Source: an uncultured Bacteroidia bacterium (GTDB lineage Bacteria > Bacteroidota > Bacteroidia > Bacteroidales > UBA932). Taken from it: a stretch of DNA of 64,000 nt. The number at the start of each line of letters is the position of its first letter. Within the stretch, counting starts at the first letter, position 1. The notes under the pieces were generated by a model. The model saw only the letters and a program-made list of their open reading frames with translations, did no database searches and was not told the origin of the DNA. Positions 18,317 through 26,253 of the stretch are shown here, piece after piece. Position numbers and translations under genes: made by a program. The stretch is taken from assembly GCA_902761655.1 (NCBI GenBank), contig CACWLD010000007.1, positions 59,050-123,049 on the forward strand, written 5' to 3'.

Positions 18317-19243
18317 ATGGGAATATTCGACAAAGGCGTACAAAAGACAAAGCTGAACTTCTTCCAGAAGCTCCACAGGGCCATTGCAGCCCGCTCCACG
18401 GTGGATGACGACACCCTGGACGCCATAGAGGAAGCCCTCATAGCTTCCGATATGGGCGTGGATACCACCCTCAAGATAATTGACAACCTTGAGGAGAGGG
18501 TCCGCAAGGACAAGTATATGTCATTCGAGGAGCTGGTCGAACTGCTCAGGGACGAGATTTCCCAACTGATAAACGTTGGGGAGGGTCCGGTCCGCGCCTT
18601 TGACTTTACCAAGAAGCCATACGTCATAATGGTAGTGGGCGTGAACGGAGTGGGCAAGACTACCACCATTGGCAAGCTCGCTTCCAACCTCCGCGCGCAG
18701 GGCAAGAAGGTGATGATTGGCGCAGCCGACACCTTCCGCGCCGCTGCAGTGGAGCAGCTCCAGATCTGGGCTGACAGGGCCGGAGTTGACATTGTCAAGC
18801 AGAAGATGGGCTCCGATCCCGCCTCAGTGGCTTTTGACACGGTCCGCTCCGCTGTGGCCAAGGATGCCGATGTGGTGCTCATAGACACCGCCGGCCGCCT
18901 CCACAACCGCATAGACCTTATGAACGAGCTCACCAAGATCCGCAACGTGATGCGCAAGGTGGTTCCTGACGCTCCGCACGAAGTGCTGCTGGTCCTGGAC
19001 GCCTCCACCGGCCAGAACGCCTTCCAGCAGGCAAGGGAGTTCTCCCGCGCCACTGACGTCACGGCGCTTGCCGTCACCAAGCTGGACGGCACCGCCAAGG
19101 GCGGCGTGGTGATAGGCATTGCGGACCAGTTCAAGATCCCAATCAAGTTCCTTGGAATAGGAGAGGGAATAGAGGACCTCAAGGAATTCGACAAGGAGGA
19201 GTTTGTCAAGTCACTGTTTTCAATTGAAGATTTAAAATTATAA
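18317..19243 (+). CDS. ftsY: Signal recognition particle receptor FtsY
   Basis: GTPase at the inner membrane that receives SRP-ribosome complexes for co-translational insertion. The 308-residue protein is the compact form without the long acidic A domain. The four-helix N domain covers about 1-95, G1 is GVNGVGKTTT (108-117), the SRP-GTPase insert follows ADTFRAAAVEQL, G3 is DTAGR, and G4 is TKLDGTAKGG. It starts a four-gene plus-strand unit with pheT, a DUF4296 lipoprotein and deoC. Confidence 0.97.
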   Translation: MGIFDKGVQKTKLNFFQKLHRAIAARSTVDDDTLDAIEEALIASDMGVDTTLKIIDNLEERVRKDKYMSFEELVELLRDEISQLINVGEGPVRAFDFTKKPYVIMVVGVNGVGKTTTIGKLASNLRAQGKKVMIGAADTFRAAAVEQLQIWADRAGVDIVKQKMGSDPASVAFDTVRSAVAKDADVVLIDTAGRLHNRIDLMNELTKIRNVMRKVVPDAPHEVLLVLDASTGQNAFQQAREFSRATDVTALAVTKLDGTAKGGVVIGIADQFKIPIKFLGIGEGIEDLKEFDKEEFVKSLFSIEDLKL

Positions 19244-19249
19244 TTATAT

Positions 19250-21694
19250 ATGAAGCTTTCTTACAATTGGCTCAAAGATTATCTTGAGTCTGATCTTACC
19301 CCGGAGCAGGTCGCAGAATATATGACCGCCATTGGAATTGAGGTTGACGGCGTAGAAGAGGAGGAAGAAATCCCCGGCGGGCTGCAGGGCGTTGTAGTTG
19401 CAAAGGTCCTGGAGTGCGAGCCGCATCCGGATTCTGACCATCTGCACGTAACAAAGGTGGATGACGGCACCGGCGAACCTCTTACCGTAGTTTGCGGCGC
19501 CCCCAACGTTGCCGCAGGCCAGAAAGTGCTCTTTGCGCGCATCGGCACCGTCCTCCCCGGAGATTTCAAGATAAAGAAGTCAAAGATCCGCGGCGTGGAA
19601 TCGATGGGAATGATCTGCGCTGAGGACGAGCTGGGCATCGGCACCAGCCACGAGGGAATAATGGTCCTTCCGGACACCGCAGTCATAGGCACTCCCGCCA
19701 AGGAATACCTGGGACTCAAGACCGAAGCCGTAATAGAATATGAAATCACGGCCAACAGGGTTGACGCCGCCTCTCACATAGGCGTTGCGCGCGACCTGTA
19801 CGCCTGCCTGCTTCACAACGGCATACCTTGCAAGTTCGCCTACCCTTCAGTGGAGGCCTTCAGCGAGGGCGCCGGCGCAGGCATCCCCATAGAGGTAGTG
19901 AACCCTGACGGCGCCCCCCGCTACAGCGGCCTCACCATCCGCGGCGTCAAGGTCGGCCCTTCTCCGGAATGGCTCCAGAAGAAGCTTATGTCAATAGGCC
20001 TCAAGCCCATCAACAATATAGTGGACGTGTCCAACTTCGTGCTCTTCGAGCTGGGCCAGCCGCTGCACACCTTTGATGCCGACAAGATTCTTGGAGGCAA
20101 GGTGATCGTGCGCCGCGCTGCCGAGGGCGAGACCATCGTCACCCTTGACGAAGTGGAGCGCAAGCTTCACGCAAACGATATGGTCATCGCCAACGCGCAG
20201 GGACCTATGTGCATCGCGGGAGTTTTCGGCGGATTCGATTCCGGCGTAACAGACTCCACGGTGAATGTCTTCCTTGAGAGTGCATATTTCGATCCCGCTT
20301 CCATCCGCAAGACCTCCAAGTCCCACACTCTCCAGACCGACGCCTCCTTCCGCTACGAGCGCGGAGCGGATCCTTCCATCACCATCTACGCCCTCAAGCG
20401 CGCTGCCCTGCTCATCCAGGAGGTTGCCGGAGGTACCATCGAAGGAAAGATCCAGGAGTGCTGCGTTCCCGGCATCACGGACCGCAAGCAGATTGAGCTG
20501 GACTATGACCGCATCGACGCCTTTGTGGGCAAGAAACTTGGAGCTGAAGTCATCGAGGGTATCCTCAAGGGTCTGAACTACAATTTTGTAAGCAAGACCC
20601 CCGGCGGAGCCGTAGTGGCCCCTCCAACCTATATGGTTGATGTGTACAGGGAGTGCGACGTTGTTGAGGAAGTTCTCCGCATCTACGGATACAACAACAT
20701 CGACCTGCCCAAGCATATGAAGATGTCCGTGAACGCCACCCCCAAGCCGGAGCCGGAAGCCATCCGCAATTCCGTATCCAACTTCCTGGCCGCCAACGGC
20801 TTCACTGAGACAATGAACAATTCCCTTACCAAGGGAGACTATTATAACGGGCTTACCACGTTCCCTGCGGAGAAGTGTGTCCACATTGTGAACCCTCTCT
20901 CCTCAGACCTGAACGTAATGCGCCAGACCCTCATCCTTAACGGCCTGGAGGTAATCGCATACAACATCAACCGTCAGATCTCCTTCCTCAAGACCTTCGA
21001 ATACGGCTCTGTATACCAGAGGCTCCCTGAGAAGGACGGTACCACCCTTGACGGATACAGCGAGCATCCGTGCTACGCCCTGTTCATCTCCGGAACCCCT
21101 GACAAATCCTGGAGGGCCGAGTCCCGCAAGGGCAGCTTCTTCCAGCTCAAGGGTTACGTAGAGCTGCTTCTCAAGCGCTACGGCGCAGACCTGAACCAGA
21201 TGTGGTGCGCCCCGGCTCCCGAGGACATCTTCTCTGAAGGTATGGTCTACAGCCTTCCCGGCAAGGGCCGCCAGCTGGTGATGATGGGAACCGTGAATCC
21301 GCAGCTCTGCCGCAAGTTTGGCGTAAAGCAGCCGGTATTCGCAGCTGAGATTGACTGGAACGCCCTATTCGAGCTTGTAAAGCGAGACAAGGTTGCCTTC
21401 AAGGAAATGCCCAAGTTCCCAGAGGTACGCCGAGACCTGGCACTCCTTCTGGACGAAGGCGTGCAGTATTCCGCCCTTCAGGCTGCTGCCTTCAAGGCCG
21501 GAAAGAAGATGCTCAAGCAGGTATCCCTCTTTGACGTATACCGCGGAGAGAAGATCCTTGTAGGCAAGAAGCAGTACGCAATGAGCTTTGTCCTCCAGGA
21601 CCTTGAGAAGACTTTGACAGACCAGGATGTAGAGAGGGTTATGGATAACATCCTCAACGCATTCCGTAAAGAATTCGGAGCAGAACTCAGGTAG
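19250..21694 (+). CDS. pheT: Phenylalanyl-tRNA synthetase beta subunit
   Basis: Beta chain of the heterotetrameric class II enzyme; holds the tRNA-binding and editing functions. The 814-residue protein has normal length. The EMAP/tRNA-binding domain lies near 40-150 (VVAKVLECEPHPDSDHLHVT), the B3/B4 editing domain near 210-390, B5 near 410-480, the core after that, and the FDX-ACB domain at about 720-814 (FPEVRRDLALLLDEGVQY). The alpha-subunit gene pheS is not in this window, so the two subunits are encoded apart. It follows ftsY by 6 nt. Confidence 0.97.
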   Translation: MKLSYNWLKDYLESDLTPEQVAEYMTAIGIEVDGVEEEEEIPGGLQGVVVAKVLECEPHPDSDHLHVTKVDDGTGEPLTVVCGAPNVAAGQKVLFARIGTVLPGDFKIKKSKIRGVESMGMICAEDELGIGTSHEGIMVLPDTAVIGTPAKEYLGLKTEAVIEYEITANRVDAASHIGVARDLYACLLHNGIPCKFAYPSVEAFSEGAGAGIPIEVVNPDGAPRYSGLTIRGVKVGPSPEWLQKKLMSIGLKPINNIVDVSNFVLFELGQPLHTFDADKILGGKVIVRRAAEGETIVTLDEVERKLHANDMVIANAQGPMCIAGVFGGFDSGVTDSTVNVFLESAYFDPASIRKTSKSHTLQTDASFRYERGADPSITIYALKRAALLIQEVAGGTIEGKIQECCVPGITDRKQIELDYDRIDAFVGKKLGAEVIEGILKGLNYNFVSKTPGGAVVAPPTYMVDVYRECDVVEEVLRIYGYNNIDLPKHMKMSVNATPKPEPEAIRNSVSNFLAANGFTETMNNSLTKGDYYNGLTTFPAEKCVHIVNPLSSDLNVMRQTLILNGLEVIAYNINRQISFLKTFEYGSVYQRLPEKDGTTLDGYSEHPCYALFISGTPDKSWRAESRKGSFFQLKGYVELLLKRYGADLNQMWCAPAPEDIFSEGMVYSLPGKGRQLVMMGTVNPQLCRKFGVKQPVFAAEIDWNALFELVKRDKVAFKEMPKFPEVRRDLALLLDEGVQYSALQAAAFKAGKKMLKQVSLFDVYRGEKILVGKKQYAMSFVLQDLEKTLTDQDVERVMDNILNAFRKEFGAELR

Positions 21695-21697
21695 TAT

Positions 21698-22111
21698 ATG
21701 AAAGTATCCGCCAAGATATTTGTTGCTGTTGCAGCGGCGGCGCTCTGCGTGGCCGCCTGCTCCCGCGGTCCCAGGGTTATACCTCGCTCCAAGATGGAGA
21801 AGATATATACCGATATGCTCATTGCAGACCAATGGCTGATGCGCAATCAGGACGCGGGTTTCAAGGCGGACACCACACTTTTTTACGAACCCATATTCCG
21901 CAAGTACGGATATACTTCAGAAGACTTCAACGCCAGTAACGAGTATTATATGAGGGATCCCCTGAGATACTCCAGGATGCTCAAGAAAGTAGCCCTGTCG
22001 CTGGACGCCAAGGCCAGGAAAAAGAGAGTTGAGTCCGATGCCGCAGCTGCAGCGGCCGCAGCAGCCGCAGCCGCTGAGCAGGAAACTGAAACCACAGAAG
22101 AAGAACAATAA
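21698..22111 (+). CDS. DUF4296 lipoprotein with polyalanine tract
   Basis: Function unknown. The 137-residue protein has a lipoprotein signal with C21 (CVAAC). A helical core with IPRSKMEKIYTDMLIADQW and FRKYGYTSEDFNASNEYY matches DUF4296, a Bacteroidetes family. The C-terminus is low complexity: a run of 12 alanines then acidic/Thr residues. The run is written with varied GCN codons, so it is not a simple slippage repeat. It is 3 nt after pheT and 16 nt before deoC. Confidence 0.85.
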   Translation: MKVSAKIFVAVAAAALCVAACSRGPRVIPRSKMEKIYTDMLIADQWLMRNQDAGFKADTTLFYEPIFRKYGYTSEDFNASNEYYMRDPLRYSRMLKKVALSLDAKARKKRVESDAAAAAAAAAAAAEQETETTEEEQ

Positions 22112-22127
22112 CCAAACATAAACTGAT

Positions 22128-23021
22128 ATGAGCAATATTCTTGAAAAGTACGGTTATACCCCAGACCAGGAGGAGATAGGCAGGATCCTGGGCCACATTG
22201 CCGGCAATGCAAACGCGCTGGCAAGCCCGGAAGTGCTTAAGAAATGCTTTTCTATGATGGACCTCACCACCCTGAAGTCCAACGACACCGCGGAGTCCGT
22301 CCAGGCTCTTGTGAAAAAGGTGAACCGCCTGGGACGCGAGTGGCCGGATTATCCGCTGCCGGCATCCGTGTGCGTTTATTCCAACTTTGCACCGGTGGTA
22401 GCCCAGACCCGTGCTTCGCAGGAAGTGCACGTAACGGTGGTTTCCGGTTGTTTCCCATCTTCACAGAGTTTCCTTGAAGTCAAGGTGCGCGAGTGCGAGA
22501 TGGCTGTGGAGGCCGGAGCCGAAGAGATTGACATAGTCCTTGCCCTCAACGCTTTCCTCGCGGGCGATTACGATACCGCCGCTGCGGAAATCAGGGCTAT
22601 GCGCGCGGCTATCGACGCCGCCGCGCAGAAGCAGGGCAGGAAAGTGATCCTCAAGGTCATCCTTGAGACAGGCCTGCTATATTCCCCGGAAAAGATAGCC
22701 TGCGCCTCATTCCTTGCAATGGAGAACGGAGCGGATTTCATTAAGACTTCTACAGGAAAGGTTGATGTGAACGCTACGCCAATGGCCGCATATGTAATGT
22801 GCCAGTGCATAGCCAGGTTCTATCAGACAACCGGCGTTAAAGTGGGTTTCAAGGCCGCAGGAGGCATCTCAAACGCAGGTGACGCCCTGGTCTATTACGC
22901 CATCGTCTCCGCCGTCCTGGGCGAGGAATGGCTCAATAAAGACTGCTTCCGCTTTGGCGTAAGCCGCCTTGGAAACAGCCTGATGTCCGCAATCGAACAG
23001 AAAACGGTGTCATTTTTCTAA
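22128..23021 (+). CDS. deoC: Deoxyribose-phosphate aldolase
   Basis: Cleaves 2-deoxyribose 5-phosphate to glyceraldehyde 3-phosphate and acetaldehyde in deoxynucleoside breakdown. The 297-residue class I aldolase has the Schiff-base lysine K206 in FIKTSTGK, plus SFLEVKVRECEMAVEAGAEEIDIVL and VGFKAAGGISNAGDAL. It is the last gene of the ftsY unit; a long inverted repeat lies 25 nt after the stop. Confidence 0.96.
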   Translation: MSNILEKYGYTPDQEEIGRILGHIAGNANALASPEVLKKCFSMMDLTTLKSNDTAESVQALVKKVNRLGREWPDYPLPASVCVYSNFAPVVAQTRASQEVHVTVVSGCFPSSQSFLEVKVRECEMAVEAGAEEIDIVLALNAFLAGDYDTAAAEIRAMRAAIDAAAQKQGRKVILKVILETGLLYSPEKIACASFLAMENGADFIKTSTGKVDVNATPMAAYVMCQCIARFYQTTGVKVGFKAAGGISNAGDALVYYAIVSAVLGEEWLNKDCFRFGVSRLGNSLMSAIEQKTVSFF

Positions 23022-23046
23022 AAAATTTCAGTCTTTTGACAGATAA

Positions 23047-23088
23047 TAATACGGCTGGGACGCTCCAGGAGGGCGACTAGCCGTATTA
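23047..23088 (+). repeat. Long inverted repeat after deoC
   Basis: Arms TAATACGGCT (23047-23056) and AGCCGTATTA (23079-23088) pair perfectly over 10 bp; the 22-nt interior can add a short CGC/GCG stem. No T-run follows, so it may be a factor-dependent terminator, an mRNA-stabilising 3' structure, or a protein-binding site for the next promoter (23125-23132). Confidence 0.55.
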
Positions 23089-23124
23089 ATCGTTTGTATT
23101 TTCCGGTAAACCGATACCTCTCCA

Positions 23125-23132
23125 TACCTTTG
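23125..23132 (+). promoter_or_regulatory. Putative -7 box for the HExxH / DUF3575 / Mfa2-like locus
   Basis: TACCTTTG matches TAnnTTTG and lies 24 nt before the ATG at 23157. A TTTG at 23093-23096 is too far upstream (28 nt) to be a standard -33 box. Confidence 0.45.
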
Positions 23133-23156
23133 TTCCGGAAAAAGAAAGACTGAACT

Positions 23157-24746
23157 ATGAAATGCTCAAGATTGTATTTGTTTTTAGGGGCGACCCTGCT
23201 GGCGCTCTCCTGCCGCCCGGACGAAATGTCCGGGCCGGACGGAGGCCGGTATGCCAACCTGGACGCCCTGTCGCACGAACAGATTGTACTTGGAGACCAG
23301 CTTGAAGATCCGTATTCGCTGGACATAATGCAGCAGTCGCTGGAAGTGCTGTATCCCACCAAGGCAGGCGCTCCTAGGCTGGAAGTCACGGACTACTATG
23401 TCCGTTTCCTTCCAGGGGACGACACCCAGTTCAAAATCCTCAAGCTGATGGATGTCAATCTGTTGGACCATCCACTGGACTATGAGATCATAAGGGAGGG
23501 TGACTATTATCACGATCCCGCCATAGAAGAAGGTAACATCACCTGGCAATATGCTGTGGTACCAAGGGATTTCCAATTCCCGCAGGATATCAGATATGAG
23601 ATCCTGGACCGCTGTTTTATTCCTGAGAACACTGCCACAAAGGCCTCTGATGTAGATTGGGAGGCCGTTGAGCGGGAAGCGTACAGGCTTTCCGGAAATG
23701 AAAAGATGCTGCTTCCCCGGTCAAAGGCAGGGGAAGAGGGTGACGGCAGGCCCAGGGGTTCCATAGTAATAATAGACGATAAATATAACGGAGGTGAGCC
23801 TGTAGGGGTTTCAGGCGTGATGGTATCGGTAAACAGTTTTGTAAAGTTCTCTTCGGCCTATACCGATGCATCCGGCAGCTACACCATTCCCAAATCATTT
23901 TCCTCCGAAATCCGCTACAGGCTTGTTTTCCAGAACCAGAAAGGCTTCGGGATAGGAGTCAACCTGCTGCTGGTGCCGGCGTCGGTGTCCACCCTTGGCT
24001 CAGGCCCTTCAAGCGGGATTAACGTGCTGATAGACAAGGACTCTGAACGCAAACTGTTCAGCAGGTGCGTGGCAAACAATGCCGTGTACGATTACTTCGT
24101 GCGCTGTTCGCGGGAAGACGTTACCGTTACCCCGCCGCCCGCAAACCTGCGGCTGTGGCTGTTCCAGAACCTTTCCAACAGCAGCGCTCCAATGCTTCAG
24201 CAGGGCAGTTTCCTGGAAGGAAAGCTGGTGGACGAGTACCTGGGAGAGTATAAGGGCATTCTGGCCAGTTTCCTCCCAGACATTACCGTAGGCCTCAAGT
24301 ATCAGGAAGACTACAGTTCCATCTACAATATGGTGCAGCACGAACTTGCCCATTCCAGCCATTTCGTGAGGGTTGGAACGGCTTATTGGAACAAGTATAT
24401 AAAGCACGTCATAAGCTCTTTCATAACCTCCGGAATGAAGGTTTACGGGGTGGGAACGGAACCCGATGCCGGCTACTGCGAGGTAGGGGAGATGTGGGCT
24501 TACTATATGCAGAACGTCCTGTACAGGGAGCGCTATGGCAACTATATCTCGGACTTGGGAACATCTTTCTGGTTCTGCCCCCAGATACTCCTGTATATGG
24601 ATGACCGCGGGATAACTGACAGCAAGATATTCACCGCCCTCAGATCCACGGTAACTGACCGGGACAAACTGCAGCAGGCGCTTACGGACCTTTATCCGGA
24701 GAACAAATATGTGATAGACCAGGCCTTTAACAGATATCTGAATTAA
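23157..24746 (+). CDS. Lipoprotein with HExxH zinc-peptidase-like motif and carboxypeptidase-regulatory-like domain
   Basis: Not a gene I recognise. The 529-residue protein has a lipoprotein signal with lipobox LALSC (C19). An N-terminal region of unknown type is followed by a beta-sandwich-like segment (about 200-275) resembling carboxypeptidase-regulatory domains (VSGVMVSVNSFVKFSSAYTD, then ASGSYTIPKSF). The C-terminal half carries HELAH at 395-399, with E442 and E445 (CEVGEMWAYY) as possible third zinc ligands. This is a zincin-like layout, so a surface or periplasmic protease is plausible but unproven. It is 1 nt from the DUF3575 gene, so they share a transcript. Confidence 0.75.
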   Translation: MKCSRLYLFLGATLLALSCRPDEMSGPDGGRYANLDALSHEQIVLGDQLEDPYSLDIMQQSLEVLYPTKAGAPRLEVTDYYVRFLPGDDTQFKILKLMDVNLLDHPLDYEIIREGDYYHDPAIEEGNITWQYAVVPRDFQFPQDIRYEILDRCFIPENTATKASDVDWEAVEREAYRLSGNEKMLLPRSKAGEEGDGRPRGSIVIIDDKYNGGEPVGVSGVMVSVNSFVKFSSAYTDASGSYTIPKSFSSEIRYRLVFQNQKGFGIGVNLLLVPASVSTLGSGPSSGINVLIDKDSERKLFSRCVANNAVYDYFVRCSREDVTVTPPPANLRLWLFQNLSNSSAPMLQQGSFLEGKLVDEYLGEYKGILASFLPDITVGLKYQEDYSSIYNMVQHELAHSSHFVRVGTAYWNKYIKHVISSFITSGMKVYGVGTEPDAGYCEVGEMWAYYMQNVLYRERYGNYISDLGTSFWFCPQILLYMDDRGITDSKIFTALRSTVTDRDKLQQALTDLYPENKYVIDQAFNRYLN

Positions 24747-24747
24747 T

Positions 24748-25305
24748 ATGAAACAGTTGAAATACTATATAGTGGCAGCCGCGCTCCTCCTGTGCGGAAC
24801 CAATGTAAAGGCCCAGAACATAGCGCTCTCTACCAACGTGGCGGGATATGCTTTCCTGGGAACTATGAATATGGAGGCATCGTACGGAGTGGCGCAGCAT
24901 TGGAGCCTCAATGCGGGAGTCAAGTACAACCCTTTCACCTTCGGGCAGGAAGAGACCCGCGTTCAGGCAAGGCAGCAGACGTATGCCCTGGGGGCCAGGT
25001 TCTGGCCCTGGCATATATACTCAGGATGGTGGGTTGCCGGAAAAGTGCAGTATCAGGAATATAACGTGGGTACATATAAAACTGAGAATACATCGGAAGG
25101 GGACAGGTATGGCAGCGGGCTTACGGGTGGATATACCTATATGCTCAATCCCCACCTGAATCTGGAGTTCGGCCTGGGAGTATGGGCCGGATATGACAAT
25201 TATGTCCGCTACGAGTGCCCGCGCTGCGGCCGCATCGTAGAGGAAGGATCCGGATTCTTTGTCCTTCCCAACGATTTGATACTGTCTGTATCCTATGTGT
25301 TCTAA
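24748..25305 (+). CDS. DUF3575 outer-membrane-type protein
   Basis: The 185-residue protein has a cleavable signal peptide (cut after about residue 23, VKAQ). It then shows alternating strands with aromatic ends (IALSTNVAGYAFLGTMNME, WSLNAGVKYNPFTF, a final strand ending SVSYVF), which suggests a small outer-membrane beta-barrel. This matches DUF3575, commonly found beside FimB/Mfa2-type genes in Bacteroidales. A CPRC pair (ECPRCGR) in one loop could bind metal or form a disulfide. It overlaps the next gene by 11 nt. Confidence 0.82.
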   Translation: MKQLKYYIVAAALLLCGTNVKAQNIALSTNVAGYAFLGTMNMEASYGVAQHWSLNAGVKYNPFTFGQEETRVQARQQTYALGARFWPWHIYSGWWVAGKVQYQEYNVGTYKTENTSEGDRYGSGLTGGYTYMLNPHLNLEFGLGVWAGYDNYVRYECPRCGRIVEEGSGFFVLPNDLILSVSYVF

Positions 25306-26068
25306 TGCAATCAGGAATTGTGTCCCGCTTGTCCTTGCCTTGGCTGTGACGCTCCACTCGTGCAGCATAAAGGAGGACAGGGGAGAGTGCCCTTGCTGGC
25401 TTACCCTGCAGGTGCCTTCCCAAGGCGGTTCACATTTGATAGTAAATTGGGTGCTGGAAGCCTCTGATACTGTGAGGGAAGGGATTCTGGATGATGAGAA
25501 CAACCCTTCCTGCACGGTAGAGGTTCCCAGGGAAAAGATAAGGTTGGTTGCTGTATCAGGTGCGGACGGCCGGTTTGCCGGTGTGCAAGGACTGAAGATA
25601 GAGGAAGGAAGACCGTACCCGCCGGTTTATTATTACCAGACCGTCCTGGATACAAGCTGTGACAGCCTGCGGGACACAATCCGTTTGCATAAGAACCACG
25701 CGTATGTCAACGTCAGGGACAACAGCCCGAACGCAAGTTTCACCTATTACCTTTGCGGCAACTCCTGCGGCTTTGACCTTGATGGAAAGGTTGCCCGGGG
25801 ACCGTTCCGGTCAAAGGCGGACTTCAAGGAAGGGGCTTACAGTTGCATTGTTCCGCGCCAGGGAGACAACTCCCTGCGCTTGGACGTATATCTTGGCCAG
25901 GAACTGATGCGCAGTTTTCCAATAGGGGATATTATAGCCCAAAGCGGCTTTGACTGGGAGGCGGAGGATCTGGAGGACATAGACCTGACGCTGGACTATT
26001 CGGCCACTCAGGTAACTTTTACGGTAAATGGGTGGACTCACAGACTAACATTCTATTATGAATTCTGA
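25295..26068 (+). CDS. FimB/Mfa2-family-like lipoprotein
   Basis: The 257-residue protein has a lipoprotein signal with lipidated C23 (LHSC). The mature N-terminus SIKEDRGECPCWLTLQV follows the family pattern of an acidic stretch, a Cys-Pro and a strand. In Porphyromonas these proteins anchor fimbriae and end their assembly. No fimbrillin (FimA/Mfa1) gene is present in this locus, so the partner is either elsewhere or different. It is the last gene of the three; the next element is tRNA-Leu. Confidence 0.75.
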   Translation: MCSNAIRNCVPLVLALAVTLHSCSIKEDRGECPCWLTLQVPSQGGSHLIVNWVLEASDTVREGILDDENNPSCTVEVPREKIRLVAVSGADGRFAGVQGLKIEEGRPYPPVYYYQTVLDTSCDSLRDTIRLHKNHAYVNVRDNSPNASFTYYLCGNSCGFDLDGKVARGPFRSKADFKEGAYSCIVPRQGDNSLRLDVYLGQELMRSFPIGDIIAQSGFDWEAEDLEDIDLTLDYSATQVTFTVNGWTHRLTFYYEF

Positions 26069-26095
26069 AAAGTGTGCTATTATTTAGTTTTTTTG

Positions 26096-26103
26096 TATAT
26101 TTG
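26096..26103 (+). promoter_or_regulatory. Promoter -7 box of tRNA-Leu
   Basis: TATATTTG, an exact consensus match, 11 nt before the tRNA 5' end, preceded by a T-rich stretch. Confidence 0.55.
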
Positions 26104-26114
26104 CAGTCCCAGTA

Positions 26115-26197
26115 GCGCGGGTGGCGAAACGGTAGACGCGCTAGTTTCAGGAGCTAGTGGGGTAACACCTGTGTGAGTTCGAATCTCATCCCGCGCA
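26115..26197 (+). tRNA. tRNA-Leu (anticodon CAG)
   Basis: Class II tRNA of 83 nt with a long variable arm. The acceptor stem is GCGCGGG/CCCGCGC, and the anticodon stem CTAGT/GCTAG encloses loop TTCAGGA, anticodon CAG. The variable arm is TGGGGTAACACCT and the T arm contains GAGTTCGAATCTC. Discriminator A is correct for leucine; CCA is not encoded. Confidence 0.97.
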
Positions 26198-26202
26198 CAC
26201 AA

Positions 26203-26243
26203 AGAAAGGCTTTGGATTTTGTCCAAAGCCTTTCTATCTTTTA
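26203..26243 (+). terminator. Terminator of tRNA-Leu, also facing the GH3 gene
   Basis: Perfect 14-bp stem (26203-26216 with 26222-26235) around a 5-nt loop, followed by the T-rich ATCTTTT. On the minus strand it lies 10 nt beyond the GH3 stop and could end the glycan operon too. Confidence 0.85.
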
Positions 26244-26253
26244 TAAGATTAAA

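Noticed and set aside
18274-19209. Minus-strand open frame of 311 codons opposite ftsY
   Set aside because: Ser/Thr/Ile-rich antisense shadow of ftsY; ftsY is certain.
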